A DNA stretch of 64,000 bases from Ferrovibrio terrae (GCF_007197755.1 NZ_CP041636.1:2268001-2332000); one strand, 5' to 3'; shown: positions 54,201-64,000, counted from the first letter of the stretch. A program made the numbers and translations. The notes: generated by a model not told the origin, from the letters alone.

Positions 54201-54483
54201 CCGACTCAGCACGAACCGGACCTGAATCAGCCCCAACTGACCCGAATTGGTTTCGACCTCCCCGGGGGCGATGGCGTCCCGGACGGCCTTATGGAGACTA
54301 CCGGGCGCGGTTATGACCGCCGTCACCGCCAGATCCCGAGGAAATCTTCCGGGCCGCGCTATATCGACTGGCATGAATCGCGAGTCGCACAGGATGTTTC
54401 ACCGGGATTTCACTGGTGTGTCATTTGACCTTGGGCGCAGGCCGCGTCATTGCTGCGCTTTCGCTGCACAGCCGGCCTTTCCC

Positions 54484-55536
<1,053 letters not shown>

Positions 55537-55570
55537 AACGCAGCTGCAACTGCGTTCATAAGGGGGGGAT

Positions 55571-56467
55571 ATGTCGGCGCTTGACTGGGACAAGCTGCGC
55601 ATTTTTCACGCGGTGGCGGAAGCCGGCAGCCTGACCCATGCCGGTGAGGCGCTGGGCCTGAGCCAGTCCGCCGTCAGCCGCCAGATCGGCGCGCTGGAAT
55701 CGCAGCTCAATGCCACGCTGTTCCATCGTCATGCGCGCGGCCTGATCCTGACCGAACAGGGCGAGCTGCTGTATCGCACCGCGCGCGACATCTTCGCGCG
55801 TCTTGCGGTGACGGAAGCCATGATCGCCGACGCCAAGGACAAGCCGTCGGGCGAGCTGAAGGTCACCACCACGGTGGCATTCGGCACGATCTGGCTGGCG
55901 CCGCGGCTCAAGGAGTTCATGGACCTCTATCCCGATATCCGCATCGAGATGGTGGTGGACGATCGCGAACTCGATCTCTCCATGCGCGAGGCCGATGTGG
56001 CGATCCGCATGTGGAAGCCGACCCAGGCCGACCTGATCCACCGCAAGCTGCTGACCGTGCACAACCACGTCTATGCCTCGGTCGATTACGTCACGCGCCG
56101 CGGCACGCCGCAGAGCATCGAGGACATCGACAAGCATCATGTCATCGTCTACGGCGAAGAAGCGCCGGCGCATTTCAACAACATCAACTGGCTGCTCAAG
56201 GTCGGCGATCCGGCCGTGCCGCGCGACCCGATCCTCACCGTCAACAATGTTTATGGCGTGATGCAGTCGGTCGCCAGCGGGCTGGGCATCGCTGCGTTGC
56301 CCGACTACATGGTGGAAGGCAATCCGCGCATCGTGCGCGTGATGCCCAATGTCGACGGCCCCAGCTTCGACACGTATCTCGTCTATCCTGAAGAACTGCG
56401 CAACACCAAACGCCTTGCCGTATTTCGCGACTTCCTGCTGCGCAAGGTGGCGGACTGGCGTTACTGA
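55571..56467 (+). CDS. LysR-family transcriptional regulator
   Basis: 298 residues. N-terminal winged helix-turn-helix (LDWDKLRIFHAVAEAGSLTHAGEALGLSQSAVSRQIGALE) and periplasmic-binding-protein-like effector domain from about residue 90. It follows trxB closely and precedes a histidine kinase gene by two bases, so the three may form one transcript. Target and inducer unknown; redox sensing would fit the trxB link (inference). Confidence 0.93.
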   Translation: MSALDWDKLRIFHAVAEAGSLTHAGEALGLSQSAVSRQIGALESQLNATLFHRHARGLILTEQGELLYRTARDIFARLAVTEAMIADAKDKPSGELKVTTTVAFGTIWLAPRLKEFMDLYPDIRIEMVVDDRELDLSMREADVAIRMWKPTQADLIHRKLLTVHNHVYASVDYVTRRGTPQSIEDIDKHHVIVYGEEAPAHFNNINWLLKVGDPAVPRDPILTVNNVYGVMQSVASGLGIAALPDYMVEGNPRIVRVMPNVDGPSFDTYLVYPEELRNTKRLAVFRDFLLRKVADWRY

Positions 56468-56469
56468 GC

Positions 56470-58662
56470 ATGGACCGTAAACCGGACATGGTTGGCGGCG
56501 GCATGGCCCGGCGCAACGAGTTGCTGGTGCGTGTGCGCCAGCCGCTCGATATGGCGCTGCAGGTGCTGGCCGCCCTGGCGGTGGCGCTGCTGCTCGCCGA
56601 CTTCCTCTCAGCAGGGCTGCGGATCGGCTATCTGGTCGCCACCGTCGCCGTCGCGGGCCTGCAATTCCTCACCCATCGCAGCTTCATGGCGGATCGCGAC
56701 CGGCGCAGCCACGCACAGGCCTGGCGCTGGCGTCTGATGGCGGTCTACGGCCTGAACGGCGCGCTGTTCGGCGCCACCGCCGCCATTATTGTACGGCTGC
56801 CCTACGAAGGCGCGCCGCTGCTGGCGCTGCTCTGCGTGCTCGGCATGATCAGTTCGGTCAGCCTCACAGTTGCCGTGCAGTTCGCCGTCTCGGCCACGGT
56901 GATCCTGCTCAGCGCGTTGCCGGCGGTGATCTCGCTGCTGCTGGCCGATACGCAGGACCAGCGGCTGCTCGCCGGGGCCGGCGTCATCGTCATCGTGCTG
57001 CTGCTGAGTTTCGCGCGCCGGCTCAACCGCTATTTCCATCGCACCACCGAACTGGTCGAGCGTCTGCGGCAGATGCTGCAGGACCGCACGCGCAGCAGCA
57101 ACGATGCCGAAGCCGCGCAGCGCCGCCTGCGCCAGATCCTGGACACCGCACCATTCCCCATCGTGGTGGCGCGGCGCAGTGATGGCGCCTTCCTCTACAG
57201 CAACCGCCCGGCCGCCGAACTCTTCGGCATCGAGGACGGCGATCCGGGGGCGGCGCCGCGCTTCGTGCTGGATCCGGCGCATCGCGACCGCATCTTCAGC
57301 GACGTCGCCCAGCCGGACGAGGAACTGCAGATCGGCACCGCGCAGGGCCGCGCGATCTGGGCCACCATGGCGGCCGTACCGATGCGCTATGGCGAGGATG
57401 AGGCAGCCCTCGTCGTTGTGAACGACATCACCGCGAAGAAAACCTCGGAAGCCCGCTTGCGCGAGGCCGAGCAGCGCCTGAGCGACGCGTTGTCGGTGGC
57501 GCCGGATGGCGTGGCGCTGTTCGATCCGGACCAGCGGCTGGTGATCTGCAATCCGGCCTATGCCCGCATCATCGGCGTGTCGCTGCATGCCATCGCCGGG
57601 CTGAACCATCGCGACATCTGCCAGGCGTCGGTGGGCAGCCGCCCGGCCCCGGCCGCGGCCGGTGTGAAGACGGATTACGACGACTGGGTCGCCACGCGGC
57701 TGCGCACCTTCAATCTCGCCAATGGCGAGCCGCATATCTTCTACGACACGCGCGACCGGCGCTGGCTGCAGATTCGCGACTTCCGCATGGAGTCCGGCGG
57801 CACGGCGTCGCTGATCACCGACATCACGGCGCTCAAGCGCGGCGAACGCGAGCTGCGCGTGGCCAACGAGACCCTGGCGGCGCGTACCGAAACCCTGGAG
57901 GCCGCGCGCAAGACCGCGATCAAGGCGCATCAGGATGCCGAATTCGCCAATCGCGCCAAGAGCCAGTTCCTCGCTCATATGAGTCACGAGCTGCGCACGC
58001 CGCTGAATGCCATCATCGGTTTCTCCGAGATCATGTCGCTGCAGCTGCTCGGCGCGTCGGGCGTGCCGCAATACGATCGCTATGCGAGCGATATCCTCGC
58101 CGCCGGCCGCCATCTGCTGGCGGTGATCGACGACATCCTCGACCTGTCCAAGGTAGAGGCCGGCAAGATGAAGCTGGACAGCGAGCAGGTCTCGTGGGAC
58201 CGGCTGCTGCAGGATTGCTTCACGCTGCTGCGTCCGCTCGCCGCCGACCGCATGGTGACGCTCAGGATCGCGCCGGCGCCGGAAGGCGCGACGATCTTTG
58301 CCGACGAGCGCCTGGCCAAGCAGATGCTGGTCAACCTGCTGTCGAATGCCGTGAAATACACGGCGTCGGGCGGTGAGGCGATGATCCGGCTGCGGCCGGG
58401 CAGCGACGGCAGCGCGGTTGTCGAGGTGACCGACACCGGCGTCGGCATGGATGAAGCTGATATGCAGAAGGCGCTGGAGCCCTTCGGCCGCATCGATTCC
58501 GCGCTGGTGTCGCAGATGCGCGGCACCGGGCTCGGATTGCCCCTGGTAAAGGCGCTGATCGAGCTGCATGGCGGCCGGCTGGAGATCGAATCCGAGCCTG
58601 GTCGCGGCACCACCGTGCGGCTGCATTTTCCGGCCCAGACGGCCACGGACATCGTCCCGTAA
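56470..58662 (+). CDS. Membrane PAS-PAS histidine kinase
   Basis: 730 residues. About six transmembrane helices (25-180), two PAS domains (about 215-325 and 335-455), a coiled coil, HisKA with phospho-acceptor His 506 (HMSHELRTPLNAIIGF) and HATPase (LLSNAVKYT, DTGVGMD, GTGLGLPLVKAL). No receiver domain. Related in its kinase core to the CBS kinase at 45.6-46.8 kb. It starts two bases after the LysR stop. No cognate response regulator lies nearby; signal unknown. Confidence 0.92.
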   Translation: MDRKPDMVGGGMARRNELLVRVRQPLDMALQVLAALAVALLLADFLSAGLRIGYLVATVAVAGLQFLTHRSFMADRDRRSHAQAWRWRLMAVYGLNGALFGATAAIIVRLPYEGAPLLALLCVLGMISSVSLTVAVQFAVSATVILLSALPAVISLLLADTQDQRLLAGAGVIVIVLLLSFARRLNRYFHRTTELVERLRQMLQDRTRSSNDAEAAQRRLRQILDTAPFPIVVARRSDGAFLYSNRPAAELFGIEDGDPGAAPRFVLDPAHRDRIFSDVAQPDEELQIGTAQGRAIWATMAAVPMRYGEDEAALVVVNDITAKKTSEARLREAEQRLSDALSVAPDGVALFDPDQRLVICNPAYARIIGVSLHAIAGLNHRDICQASVGSRPAPAAAGVKTDYDDWVATRLRTFNLANGEPHIFYDTRDRRWLQIRDFRMESGGTASLITDITALKRGERELRVANETLAARTETLEAARKTAIKAHQDAEFANRAKSQFLAHMSHELRTPLNAIIGFSEIMSLQLLGASGVPQYDRYASDILAAGRHLLAVIDDILDLSKVEAGKMKLDSEQVSWDRLLQDCFTLLRPLAADRMVTLRIAPAPEGATIFADERLAKQMLVNLLSNAVKYTASGGEAMIRLRPGSDGSAVVEVTDTGVGMDEADMQKALEPFGRIDSALVSQMRGTGLGLPLVKALIELHGGRLEIESEPGRGTTVRLHFPAQTATDIVP

Positions 58663-58932
58663 CGGATTGAATCGCATAGGCTTGTAGGCAAACACTTAGT
58701 TATGCAGCCGATGCATGCCTGTGTTGCCAATTCTCTGGATACTCAAACCTGTCGACAGGGGGTACACCAATCCCTGTCAGATGTTGCGTCGCAGCATCTC
58801 CCGGTTTTTGGCTTCGGCCAGAAACTTTGGTCGCTGCAGCTCCCCCGCTGTATCGACCAGTCCGCGCGTCTCGCGCGGAGCCTCCCTGTTATGACTTAGC
58901 CGGCCTGTTTTCAGGCCGGCTTTTTTTTGCCT
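58663..58932 (+). ncRNA. Possible small RNA ending in a strong terminator
   Basis: 270 bases between the kinase stop and the convergent HAD gene. A GC hairpin (TCCGCGCG-TCT-CGCGCGGA near 58860-58880) is followed by a very strong intrinsic terminator. A 65-codon frame at 58702-58899 ends inside the terminator stem and looks incidental. The region could be an sRNA or just a long 3' UTR of the kinase operon; no known RNA family was recognised and no clear promoter was seen. Confidence 0.3.
58899..58928 (+). terminator. Strong intrinsic terminator
   Basis: Perfect 9-bp stem GCCGGCCTG / CAGGCCGGC (58899-58920), TTTT loop, then eight T. It ends rightward transcription 260 bases past the histidine kinase stop, just before the convergent HAD gene. 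Confidence 0.92.
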
Positions 58933-59586
58933 TCAGCGCCGCAGCAGCAACGGCGGCAGTTCAGCCATGCGGCTGAATACGCGGCAGCCCAGCGCGGTAA
59001 AGGCGTCACCATCGCCGTCAGGGCGATAGGCAAACACCGTCATGCCGGCACGGAGGCCGGCGGTCGCGCCGGGCAGGCTGTCTTCGACCACGGCGCAGGC
59101 CCCGGGCGCCACGCCTCCCATCTGTTCGGCGGCGTAAAAGAAGAGATCTGGATTCGGTTTGCCGCGCGCCACCTGCTGCGCGCTGAAGATGTGGCTGCCG
59201 AAGTGATGGTTCAGACCGCAGAGCTGCAGGCTGACGGCGATCTTGTCGAGTTCGGACGACGAGGCGACGCATTTCTGCAGGCCGGACACGGAATCCAGCA
59301 TCGCCGGCGCGCCGGGGATCGGCTTCAGGTCGCTGTGCAGGCGACGATAGGTTTCCGCCTGCAGGTCGTCCTCGAAATCGTCGGGCAGCGCGATGCCGTA
59401 GCGCTCGTGCAGCAGGGCGTAGCAGCTCGGCAGGCTCAGGCCGGTCAGGTCGCGGGCGAGGCAGGCTTCGTCCACCTCGGCCGGCAGGCCATGCGGCTGC
59501 AGCTTTTCAAAGAAGACGCGGTTGGCGAGCGGCTCGCTGTCGACCAGCGTGCCGTCCATGTCGAAGATGATCAGATCGTAGGCCAT
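58933..59586 (-). CDS. HAD-superfamily phosphatase (subfamily IA, beta-phosphoglucomutase-like)
   Basis: 217 residues. Motif I FDMDGTLVDSE with nucleophile Asp 9 and Asp 11, an alpha-helical cap (about 15-85), motif II VASSS, motif III lysine in RGKPNPDLFFYAA, motif IV VVEDSLPGATAG. Typical of small-molecule phosphatases or phosphosugar mutases of the YqaB/YieH type; substrate unknown. Downstream of msrP on the same strand with a 24-base gap. Confidence 0.88.
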   Translation of the reverse strand: MAYDLIIFDMDGTLVDSEPLANRVFFEKLQPHGLPAEVDEACLARDLTGLSLPSCYALLHERYGIALPDDFEDDLQAETYRRLHSDLKPIPGAPAMLDSVSGLQKCVASSSELDKIAVSLQLCGLNHHFGSHIFSAQQVARGKPNPDLFFYAAEQMGGVAPGACAVVEDSLPGATAGLRAGMTVFAYRPDGDGDAFTALGCRVFSRMAELPPLLLRR

Positions 59587-59610
59587 CCGGCAGGGATAGC
59601 CCGACCCAGC

Positions 59611-60579
59611 TCACATGAAAAGCTTTTCGCCCGCGCCGGCATTCTTGTAGAGATCGGCGACCTGCTCGCCGTAGCCGTTATACAGCTGGGTGGGAATGCG
59701 CCGGCCGCTGCCGATCACTTCCTCGGTCGCCTGGCTCCAGCGCGGATGTGCCACCATGGGATTCACATTGGCCCAGAAGCCGTATTCGTCGGCGGCCAGC
59801 CCTTCCCAGAAGGTCTTGGGGCGCTTGTCGGTGAAGGTGAACTGCACGATCGACTTCACCGACTTGAAGCCGTATTTCCACGGCACTGCCAGGCGCAGCG
59901 GTGCGCCGTTCTGCCTGGGCAGCGGCTTGCCGTAGATGCCGGTGGCGATATAGGCGAGGTCGTTGGTCGCCTCTTCGATGGTCAGGCCCTCGGTATAGGG
60001 CCAGGGATACCAGAACTGCTTCTGTCCGCTGGCTTCCTGCGGCCGCGAGAAGGTCTTCATCACCAGGTATTTCGCGCCCGACGTCGGCTGGGCAAACTCG
60101 ACCAGCGCCTTGAGCGGGAAGCCGCTCCACGGCACCGTCATGCTCCAGGCCTCGACGCAGCGGAAGCGATAGAGCCGCTCATCGACCGGCATCTTGCGGA
60201 TCAGTTCCTCGGCATCAATGGTGATATCCTTGGCCACCATGCCGTCGATCTTCACCTGCCAGGGCTTGATCGTGAGCGCCTGCGCCGAACGGTGGATATT
60301 CTTGCTGGTGCCGAATTCGTAGAAATTATTGTAGCTGGTGGCGACCTTCTCTTCGGTGAGGTCGCGGCCGGGATCGAAAGCGGTGTTGCGCTTGGCCGGA
60401 TAAAGCTCCGGGGCAATGGCGGCGGCATCGGCCGCAGCGAAGGCCGGGCGAAGGCCGGCACTGGCCAGCAGGCCGGTCATACCCATGCCAGCGAGAAGCT
60501 TGCGGCGGTCGAGGAATACGGATTCCGGAGTTGCCTGGCTTTCCGGCAATTCCCAACTGCGATGTCGCCTGATCAGCAT
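59611..60579 (-). CDS. msrP: Protein-methionine-sulfoxide reductase catalytic subunit (YedY)
   Basis: 322 residues from ATG 60579 (GGAG upstream). Twin-arginine signal (DRRKLLAG at 24-31 and a hydrophobic run to about 49) exports the folded molybdoenzyme. Sulfite-oxidase-type Moco fold with the Mo-ligating Cys 141 in RFRCVEAW and the substrate-side GFPLKALVEFAQP region. It repairs oxidised methionines of envelope proteins. The heme membrane partner MsrQ, usually next to it, is not encoded beside it here. Confidence 0.94.
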   Translation of the reverse strand: MLIRRHRSWELPESQATPESVFLDRRKLLAGMGMTGLLASAGLRPAFAAADAAAIAPELYPAKRNTAFDPGRDLTEEKVATSYNNFYEFGTSKNIHRSAQALTIKPWQVKIDGMVAKDITIDAEELIRKMPVDERLYRFRCVEAWSMTVPWSGFPLKALVEFAQPTSGAKYLVMKTFSRPQEASGQKQFWYPWPYTEGLTIEEATNDLAYIATGIYGKPLPRQNGAPLRLAVPWKYGFKSVKSIVQFTFTDKRPKTFWEGLAADEYGFWANVNPMVAHPRWSQATEEVIGSGRRIPTQLYNGYGEQVADLYKNAGAGEKLFM

Positions 60580-60722
60580 CGGTTTACTCCGCTCGCTGTA
60601 CCTGTCCTGAAAAGCCGGCCCGCGACCGGCAGGATTGAATCTAGTGGGTCGCGGGCGGTCTTCCAATCAAGGTTCGGTGAGACGCGGTGAAACGTTACAG
60701 CCGAACAGAGATAATTTTCGCG

Positions 60723-61202
60723 TTACTTCTTTTCCAGCAGGCTGCGCAGCATCCAGGCGGTCTTCTCATGGATCTGCATGCGCTGGGTCAGCAGGTCGGC
60801 GGTCGGCTCGTCCGACGACTTGTCGACGACCGGGAACAGCGCACGGGCGGTCTTGCTCACCGCTTCGTTGCCCTTCACCAGGTCCTTGATCATGTCCTGC
60901 GCGCCCGGCACGCCGGTGACTTCCTTGATGGAAGACAGCTTGGCGTATTGCGCATAGGAACCCGGTGCGTAATGGCCCAGGGCACGGATGCGCTCGGCGA
61001 TCAGGTCCACAGCCAGTGCCAGTTCGGTATATTGCAGCTCGAACATGGTGTGCAGGGTCTGGAACATCGGACCTTCGACATTCCAGTGGTAATTATGGGT
61101 CTTCAGATAGAGTGTGTAGGTATCAGCCAGCAGATGCGACAGACCGTCGGCAATCTTCTTGCGTTCCTTTTCGGCGATGCCGATGTCGACAGCGACAGCC
61201 AT
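60723..61202 (-). CDS. dps: DNA-protection ferritin-like protein Dps
   Basis: 159 residues; AAGGAG precedes the ATG. Four-helix Dps fold with the intersubunit ferroxidase motif in [18 protein letters not shown] and the following [11 protein letters not shown] helix. It stores iron using peroxide and protects DNA in a 12-mer shell. An Irr/ICE-like box lies 38 bases upstream of the start, consistent with iron-responsive control. Confidence 0.95.
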   Translation of the reverse strand: MAVAVDIGIAEKERKKIADGLSHLLADTYTLYLKTHNYHWNVEGPMFQTLHTMFELQYTELALAVDLIAERIRALGHYAPGSYAQYAKLSSIKEVTGVPGAQDMIKDLVKGNEAVSKTARALFPVVDKSSDEPTADLLTQRMQIHEKTAWMLRSLLEKK

Positions 61203-61240
61203 GGGGCTACTCCTTGTTTTCTGCGGTTCCGCTTCGTTAA

Positions 61241-61257
61241 TTTAGAACTATTCCAAG
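61241..61257 (-). promoter_or_regulatory. Irr/ICE-like iron-control box upstream of dps
   Basis: TTTAGAA-CTA-TTCCAAG matches the rhizobial-type iron control element TTTAGAA-N3-TTCTAAA at 12 of 14 positions (one half perfect). Irr of alphaproteobacteria is known to control iron-storage genes through such boxes. Placement 38 bases before the dps ATG fits a promoter-overlapping operator. Confidence 0.55.
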
Positions 61258-61350
61258 AGGCTGCAAGTTCCCCTGCCATGCAAAGCTATCATGGCAGTCC
61301 CGAATCTGCGCCGATTGAAGCGAAAAATTGTTGCCGCAGGATGGCGTCCG

Positions 61351-62454
61351 TCACTCTGCGGGTTCGAGCGCCACACCTTCGCTGGTGAGCAGCTTTTCCT
61401 TGCGCTCCAAGCCCCAGCGATAGCCGCCGAGGCCGCCGTCGCTGCGCAGCGCCCGATGACAGGGCACCAGCACACCGATGATGTTGTTGCCGCAGGCCGA
61501 GCCGACGGCGCGCGAGGCCTTGGGTGCGCCCAGGCTCTGGGCGATCTGCTGATAGCTACGGGTCTCGCCGGCGGGAATGGCCTGCAGGGCTGTCCAGACG
61601 CGGATCTGGAACGGCGTGCCGCGCAGATCGAGGCGCAGACCTTTCGGCGGTTCCCTGCCGGCCAGCATGGCCTCCAGGGCCGCGAAGGCCGCCACGCCGG
61701 CAGCGTCATCGCGGTCGATGCGGGCGGCGGGGAATTCGTCGCGCAGTTCGGCCAGCATCGCTTTTTCGGTGTTGCCGAACAAAAGCGCCGCCACGCCGCG
61801 TGTGCTTTCCGCCACCAGGGTCGCGCCCATCGCGGTGCGGCGGATCGCCACCGTCAGCGTCAGCCCTTCGCCGCCGCGGCGGTAATCGGCTGGCGTCATT
61901 CCGAGCCAGCGTCCGGCTTTTTCATAGACACGGCTGGCGGCGCCGAAGCCGGCGCCATAGATCGCCTCGGTGACGCCGTTGCCATTGCGCAATTCCGTCT
62001 TGAGCAGCGCGACACGCTGCGCTTCGGCATAGGCGCGGGGACTCAGCCCATAAGCCGCTGCAAAGCGGCGCTGCAGATGTGTCGCCCCCATATGGGCTTC
62101 TTTGGCCAGCTGCGGCAGCGTCGGCGTCGACTCTCCGGCCGCCAGCCTGCGGTCGATCAGCTTGCGGGCACGTTCCAGCCGCGCATCCGCGGCCGGTGCC
62201 TGCCCCTTAATATAATTTTGGGGCTGGCAGCGTTTGCAGGGGCGGAAGCCGACAGCGGTCGCTGTTTCGATATCGGCAAAGATGCGGACGTTTTCGCGCT
62301 TCGGCGCCCGGCTGACGCAGGAGGGGCGGCAGAAAATCTTCGTGCTCGCCACGCCATAAAAGAAGCGGCCGTCGAAGCTGGCGTCGTTGCCGTTGATGGC
62401 GGCGAATTCAGTGTCTGTGGGCAGTCGCTGTGTCTGTTTCATGCCAGCAAACAT
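61351..62454 (-). CDS. ada: Bifunctional Ada: methylphosphotriester/O6-methylguanine-DNA methyltransferase and activator
   Basis: 367 residues; ATG 62454 used, ATG 62442 possible (no strong ribosome site for either). Order: Ada zinc domain with four cysteines (FCRPSC and PCKRCQP; the first accepts methyl from phosphotriesters), AraC-type helix-turn-helix (ERARKLIDRRLAAGESTPTLPQLAKEAHMGATHLQRRF), then the MGMT domain with the acceptor cysteine in VLVPCHRAL. It repairs methylated DNA and induces the adaptive response. alkB is in the same window but unlinked. Confidence 0.94.
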   Translation of the reverse strand: MFAGMKQTQRLPTDTEFAAINGNDASFDGRFFYGVASTKIFCRPSCVSRAPKRENVRIFADIETATAVGFRPCKRCQPQNYIKGQAPAADARLERARKLIDRRLAAGESTPTLPQLAKEAHMGATHLQRRFAAAYGLSPRAYAEAQRVALLKTELRNGNGVTEAIYGAGFGAASRVYEKAGRWLGMTPADYRRGGEGLTLTVAIRRTAMGATLVAESTRGVAALLFGNTEKAMLAELRDEFPAARIDRDDAAGVAAFAALEAMLAGREPPKGLRLDLRGTPFQIRVWTALQAIPAGETRSYQQIAQSLGAPKASRAVGSACGNNIIGVLVPCHRALRSDGGLGGYRWGLERKEKLLTSEGVALEPAE

Positions 62455-62498
62455 AGGGGCCGGATGTCCCTGCCACTATCCGCCTTTTGCGCTGCGAT

Positions 62499-64000
62499 TC
62501 ATACCGCCCAGTTGGCGGGCACCGGAACCGGGAAATCCAGCAGCATCTGGGCGAAAGCCTTGCCCTGCGGGTCGTTGCGAAGCGAGGCAATGCCGCCGCC
62601 ACCGAGCGCCTGGTGCAGCAGGAAATTCAGACCATGGATACCCGGCCAGTCGAACCGTTCGACCGGGCCTTCTACCAAATGTGCGAACCAGCCGGCGACG
62701 GCCTCGGTTGTGAGGGCCGCGCGGATCGCCGGCAGGTAGTCAGGCTTGCGCGCGATCACGCCGATATTGCTGTCGTTGCCCTTGTCGCCCGAACGGGCAT
62801 AGGCGAGCCGTACCAACGGTACGGTCTTGGTTGGGCCAGCGGGCAGGGGAGCGGAGATATCCTGGCCGGCTGCCGCGCCACGCGGCTCGCCGCTGATCAT
62901 CGGCACGGCGAAAGGCTTCTCCTCGCCCTCGGTGTCGAGCGCGATCGACAGGCTGGTTTTCGGAATGAAGCAGGAGAACAGCCGCACCACTGGCTGTGGG
63001 CTCGGCCGGCCGCCGAAGAAGCCGGTGGTGCCGGGCGAGAAGGATGTGCCGGCCGGGGCGATCTCGCGGCTGAAGATTTCCAGCGCAGCTTTATCCGTAT
63101 GGCTGACCGCCAGCTTCATCACCACTTCGCGTGCGGCGCGCGCGCCGGCCGCAGCCTGCGGGCCGTACATCGCCTCGCTGCCGAGGATTTCAATCGAGGT
63201 GCTGCGATAGTCACCGATGTTGAGCGCGGCGAAAATCTTGCGTGTGCGCTTCAGGATCGCCTCGGCGCTGCGTTCGGCTTTCTCCCGCGCATCGATCCCG
63301 CCGATGGTCATATGCGCCACGGCGCGGAAGCCGTCGAGCCAGGTGGCCGAGACCTTGTAGCGGTCCGGTGGCGGGCGGCCTTTCGCGTTCGACACCCGCA
63401 CGCGATGCTCGCCGATCTGCTCGATCTGCACGGCAGTGAAATCGCAGGTGACATCGGGCAGCATGTAGCAGGCCGGATCGCCGATCTCGTAGACCAGCTG
63501 CTCGGCCACCGTGCCGAAGCTGACCAGACCCCCGGTGCCTTTCGGCTTGATGACGACGAAGCTGCCGTCTGCGGAAACCTCCGCAATCGGATAACCGATA
63601 TTGTCCCAGTCCGGCACGTCGCGCCAATCGGTGAACAATCCGCCCGAGGCCTGCGCGCCGCATTCGATGATATGGCCGGCCAGACTGCCGGCGGAGAGCT
63701 TGTCGAAATCCTGCAGGTCCCAGCCGAATTCATGCAGCAGCGGGCCGAGCACCAGGGCTGAATCGACGCAACGGCCGGTGACGACGATATCGGCGCCGGC
63801 TTTGAGCGCGGCGGCGATGGGTGCCGCGCCTAAGTAGGCATTGGCCGACATGAATTTCGCCGGCGTCTCGGCACCCTTTTGCATCGGCTCCAGCTGCGAC
63901 TTCAGCGTGTCGATCTGCGGCAGCAGGTCGTCGCCCAGCACCACACCGACCTTCAGCGACAAACCGGCATCCGCAATCAGTGCGCGGATGGCGGCGGCAC
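62499..64000 (-). CDS. AtuA/DUF1446-family protein (partial, N-terminus beyond the window)
   Basis: About 500 codons are visible; the frame is still open at the right edge and an internal ATG at 63962 is not the true start (upstream codons AAIRALIADAGL continue the family pattern). AtuA/DUF1446 core (SANAYLGAAPIAAALKAGADIVVTGRCVDSALVLGPL, HIIECGAQASGGLFTDW) and the C-terminal small domain with ARSGDKGNDSNIGVIAR. The family is linked to acyclic-terpene and branched-chain acyl-CoA catabolism; the reaction is not well defined. Confidence 0.88.
   Translation of the reverse strand, partial: AAAIRALIADAGLSLKVGVVLGDDLLPQIDTLKSQLEPMQKGAETPAKFMSANAYLGAAPIAAALKAGADIVVTGRCVDSALVLGPLLHEFGWDLQDFDKLSAGSLAGHIIECGAQASGGLFTDWRDVPDWDNIGYPIAEVSADGSFVVIKPKGTGGLVSFGTVAEQLVYEIGDPACYMLPDVTCDFTAVQIEQIGEHRVRVSNAKGRPPPDRYKVSATWLDGFRAVAHMTIGGIDAREKAERSAEAILKRTRKIFAALNIGDYRSTSIEILGSEAMYGPQAAAGARAAREVVMKLAVSHTDKAALEIFSREIAPAGTSFSPGTTGFFGGRPSPQPVVRLFSCFIPKTSLSIALDTEGEEKPFAVPMISGEPRGAAAGQDISAPLPAGPTKTVPLVRLAYARSGDKGNDSNIGVIARKPDYLPAIRAALTTEAVAGWFAHLVEGPVERFDWPGIHGLNFLLHQALGGGGIASLRNDPQGKAFAQMLLDFPVPVPANWAV

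Noticed and set aside
53871-54428. 185-codon plus-strand reading frame (and shorter minus-strand frames) across the 20-bp repeats
   Set aside because: TTG start, no ribosome site, 20-residue periodicity produced by the DNA repeat, and open frames on both strands through the same repeat; no similarity recognised.
58702-58899. 65-codon small protein after the histidine kinase
   Set aside because: No Shine-Dalgarno, no recognisable features, and its stop lies inside the terminator stem.

Overview
The window is high-GC bacterial chromosome from an alphaproteobacterium, most likely a Rhodospirillales-like lineage. Supporting evidence: a DUF2336 protein, a SAM-II riboswitch before metZ, the dnaK-dnaJ-dapB order, an Irr/ICE-like box before dps, and an HxlR-linked isoquinoline-oxidoreductase pair. 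The genus cannot be fixed from the sequence. Nearly all DNA is coding, with many 4-base start/stop overlaps and several convergent genes overlapping at their 3' ends. There is no rRNA, CRISPR array, IS element or prophage.

Layout. 0-3 kb: partial pyrimidine nucleotidase, PAS-GGDEF diguanylate cyclase and DUF2336 protein. 3-9 kb: a leftward operon of an ABC ATPase and permease followed by xdhA-xdhB-xdhC (purine oxidation), divergent from an MFS transporter across a 10+2+10 palindrome. 10-14 kb: PepSY protein and TonB-dependent receptor (iron-type uptake) with a Fur-like box. 14-17.4 kb: Tat-exported molybdenum hydroxylase iorAB and a divergent HxlR regulator. 17-21 kb: PAS_5 protein, SnoaL-like protein, efp, epmA and an extensin-family lipoprotein. 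21-26.5 kb: Y-family polymerase, a beta-helix protein behind a Shine-Dalgarno-sequestering hairpin, metZ behind a SAM-II riboswitch with terminator, and an OmpA porin. 26.5-32 kb: apaG, folE, argE, then hutF and ybaK-hutI around a HutC-like operator. 32-39 kb: small membrane coiled-coil protein, creatininase-family protein, RsmB-type RNA methyltransferase with a disordered arm, GATase, SDR, threonine ammonia-lyase and DUF2244 protein. 39-49 kb: chaperone region (dapB, dnaJ, dnaK; further on grpE and hrcA), interrupted by rarD, an exported nicotinamidase, alkB and a CBS-containing histidine kinase. 49-50.3 kb: solute-binding protein and TspO.

The most interesting region is 50.4-52.0 kb. A 1,545-bp AT-rich insert lies between an intact tRNA-Gly(GCC) gene and a perfect 58-bp copy of that tRNA's 3' portion, the att-site signature of integration. 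It has no integrase. It carries only two divergent genes: a dCTP-deaminase/dUTPase-fold protein fused to a membrane anchor and coiled coil, and a zinc cytidine/deoxycytidylate-deaminase-fold protein. I interpret this as a minimal mobile cassette, plausibly a nucleotide-targeting anti-phage module; the defence role is inference.

52-64 kb: tRNA-Glu(CTC), a methyltransferase, an Lrp regulator, a seven-unit 20-bp minisatellite, trxB, a LysR regulator, a large PAS histidine kinase, a possible small RNA with a strong terminator, a HAD phosphatase, msrP, dps, ada and a truncated AtuA-family gene.
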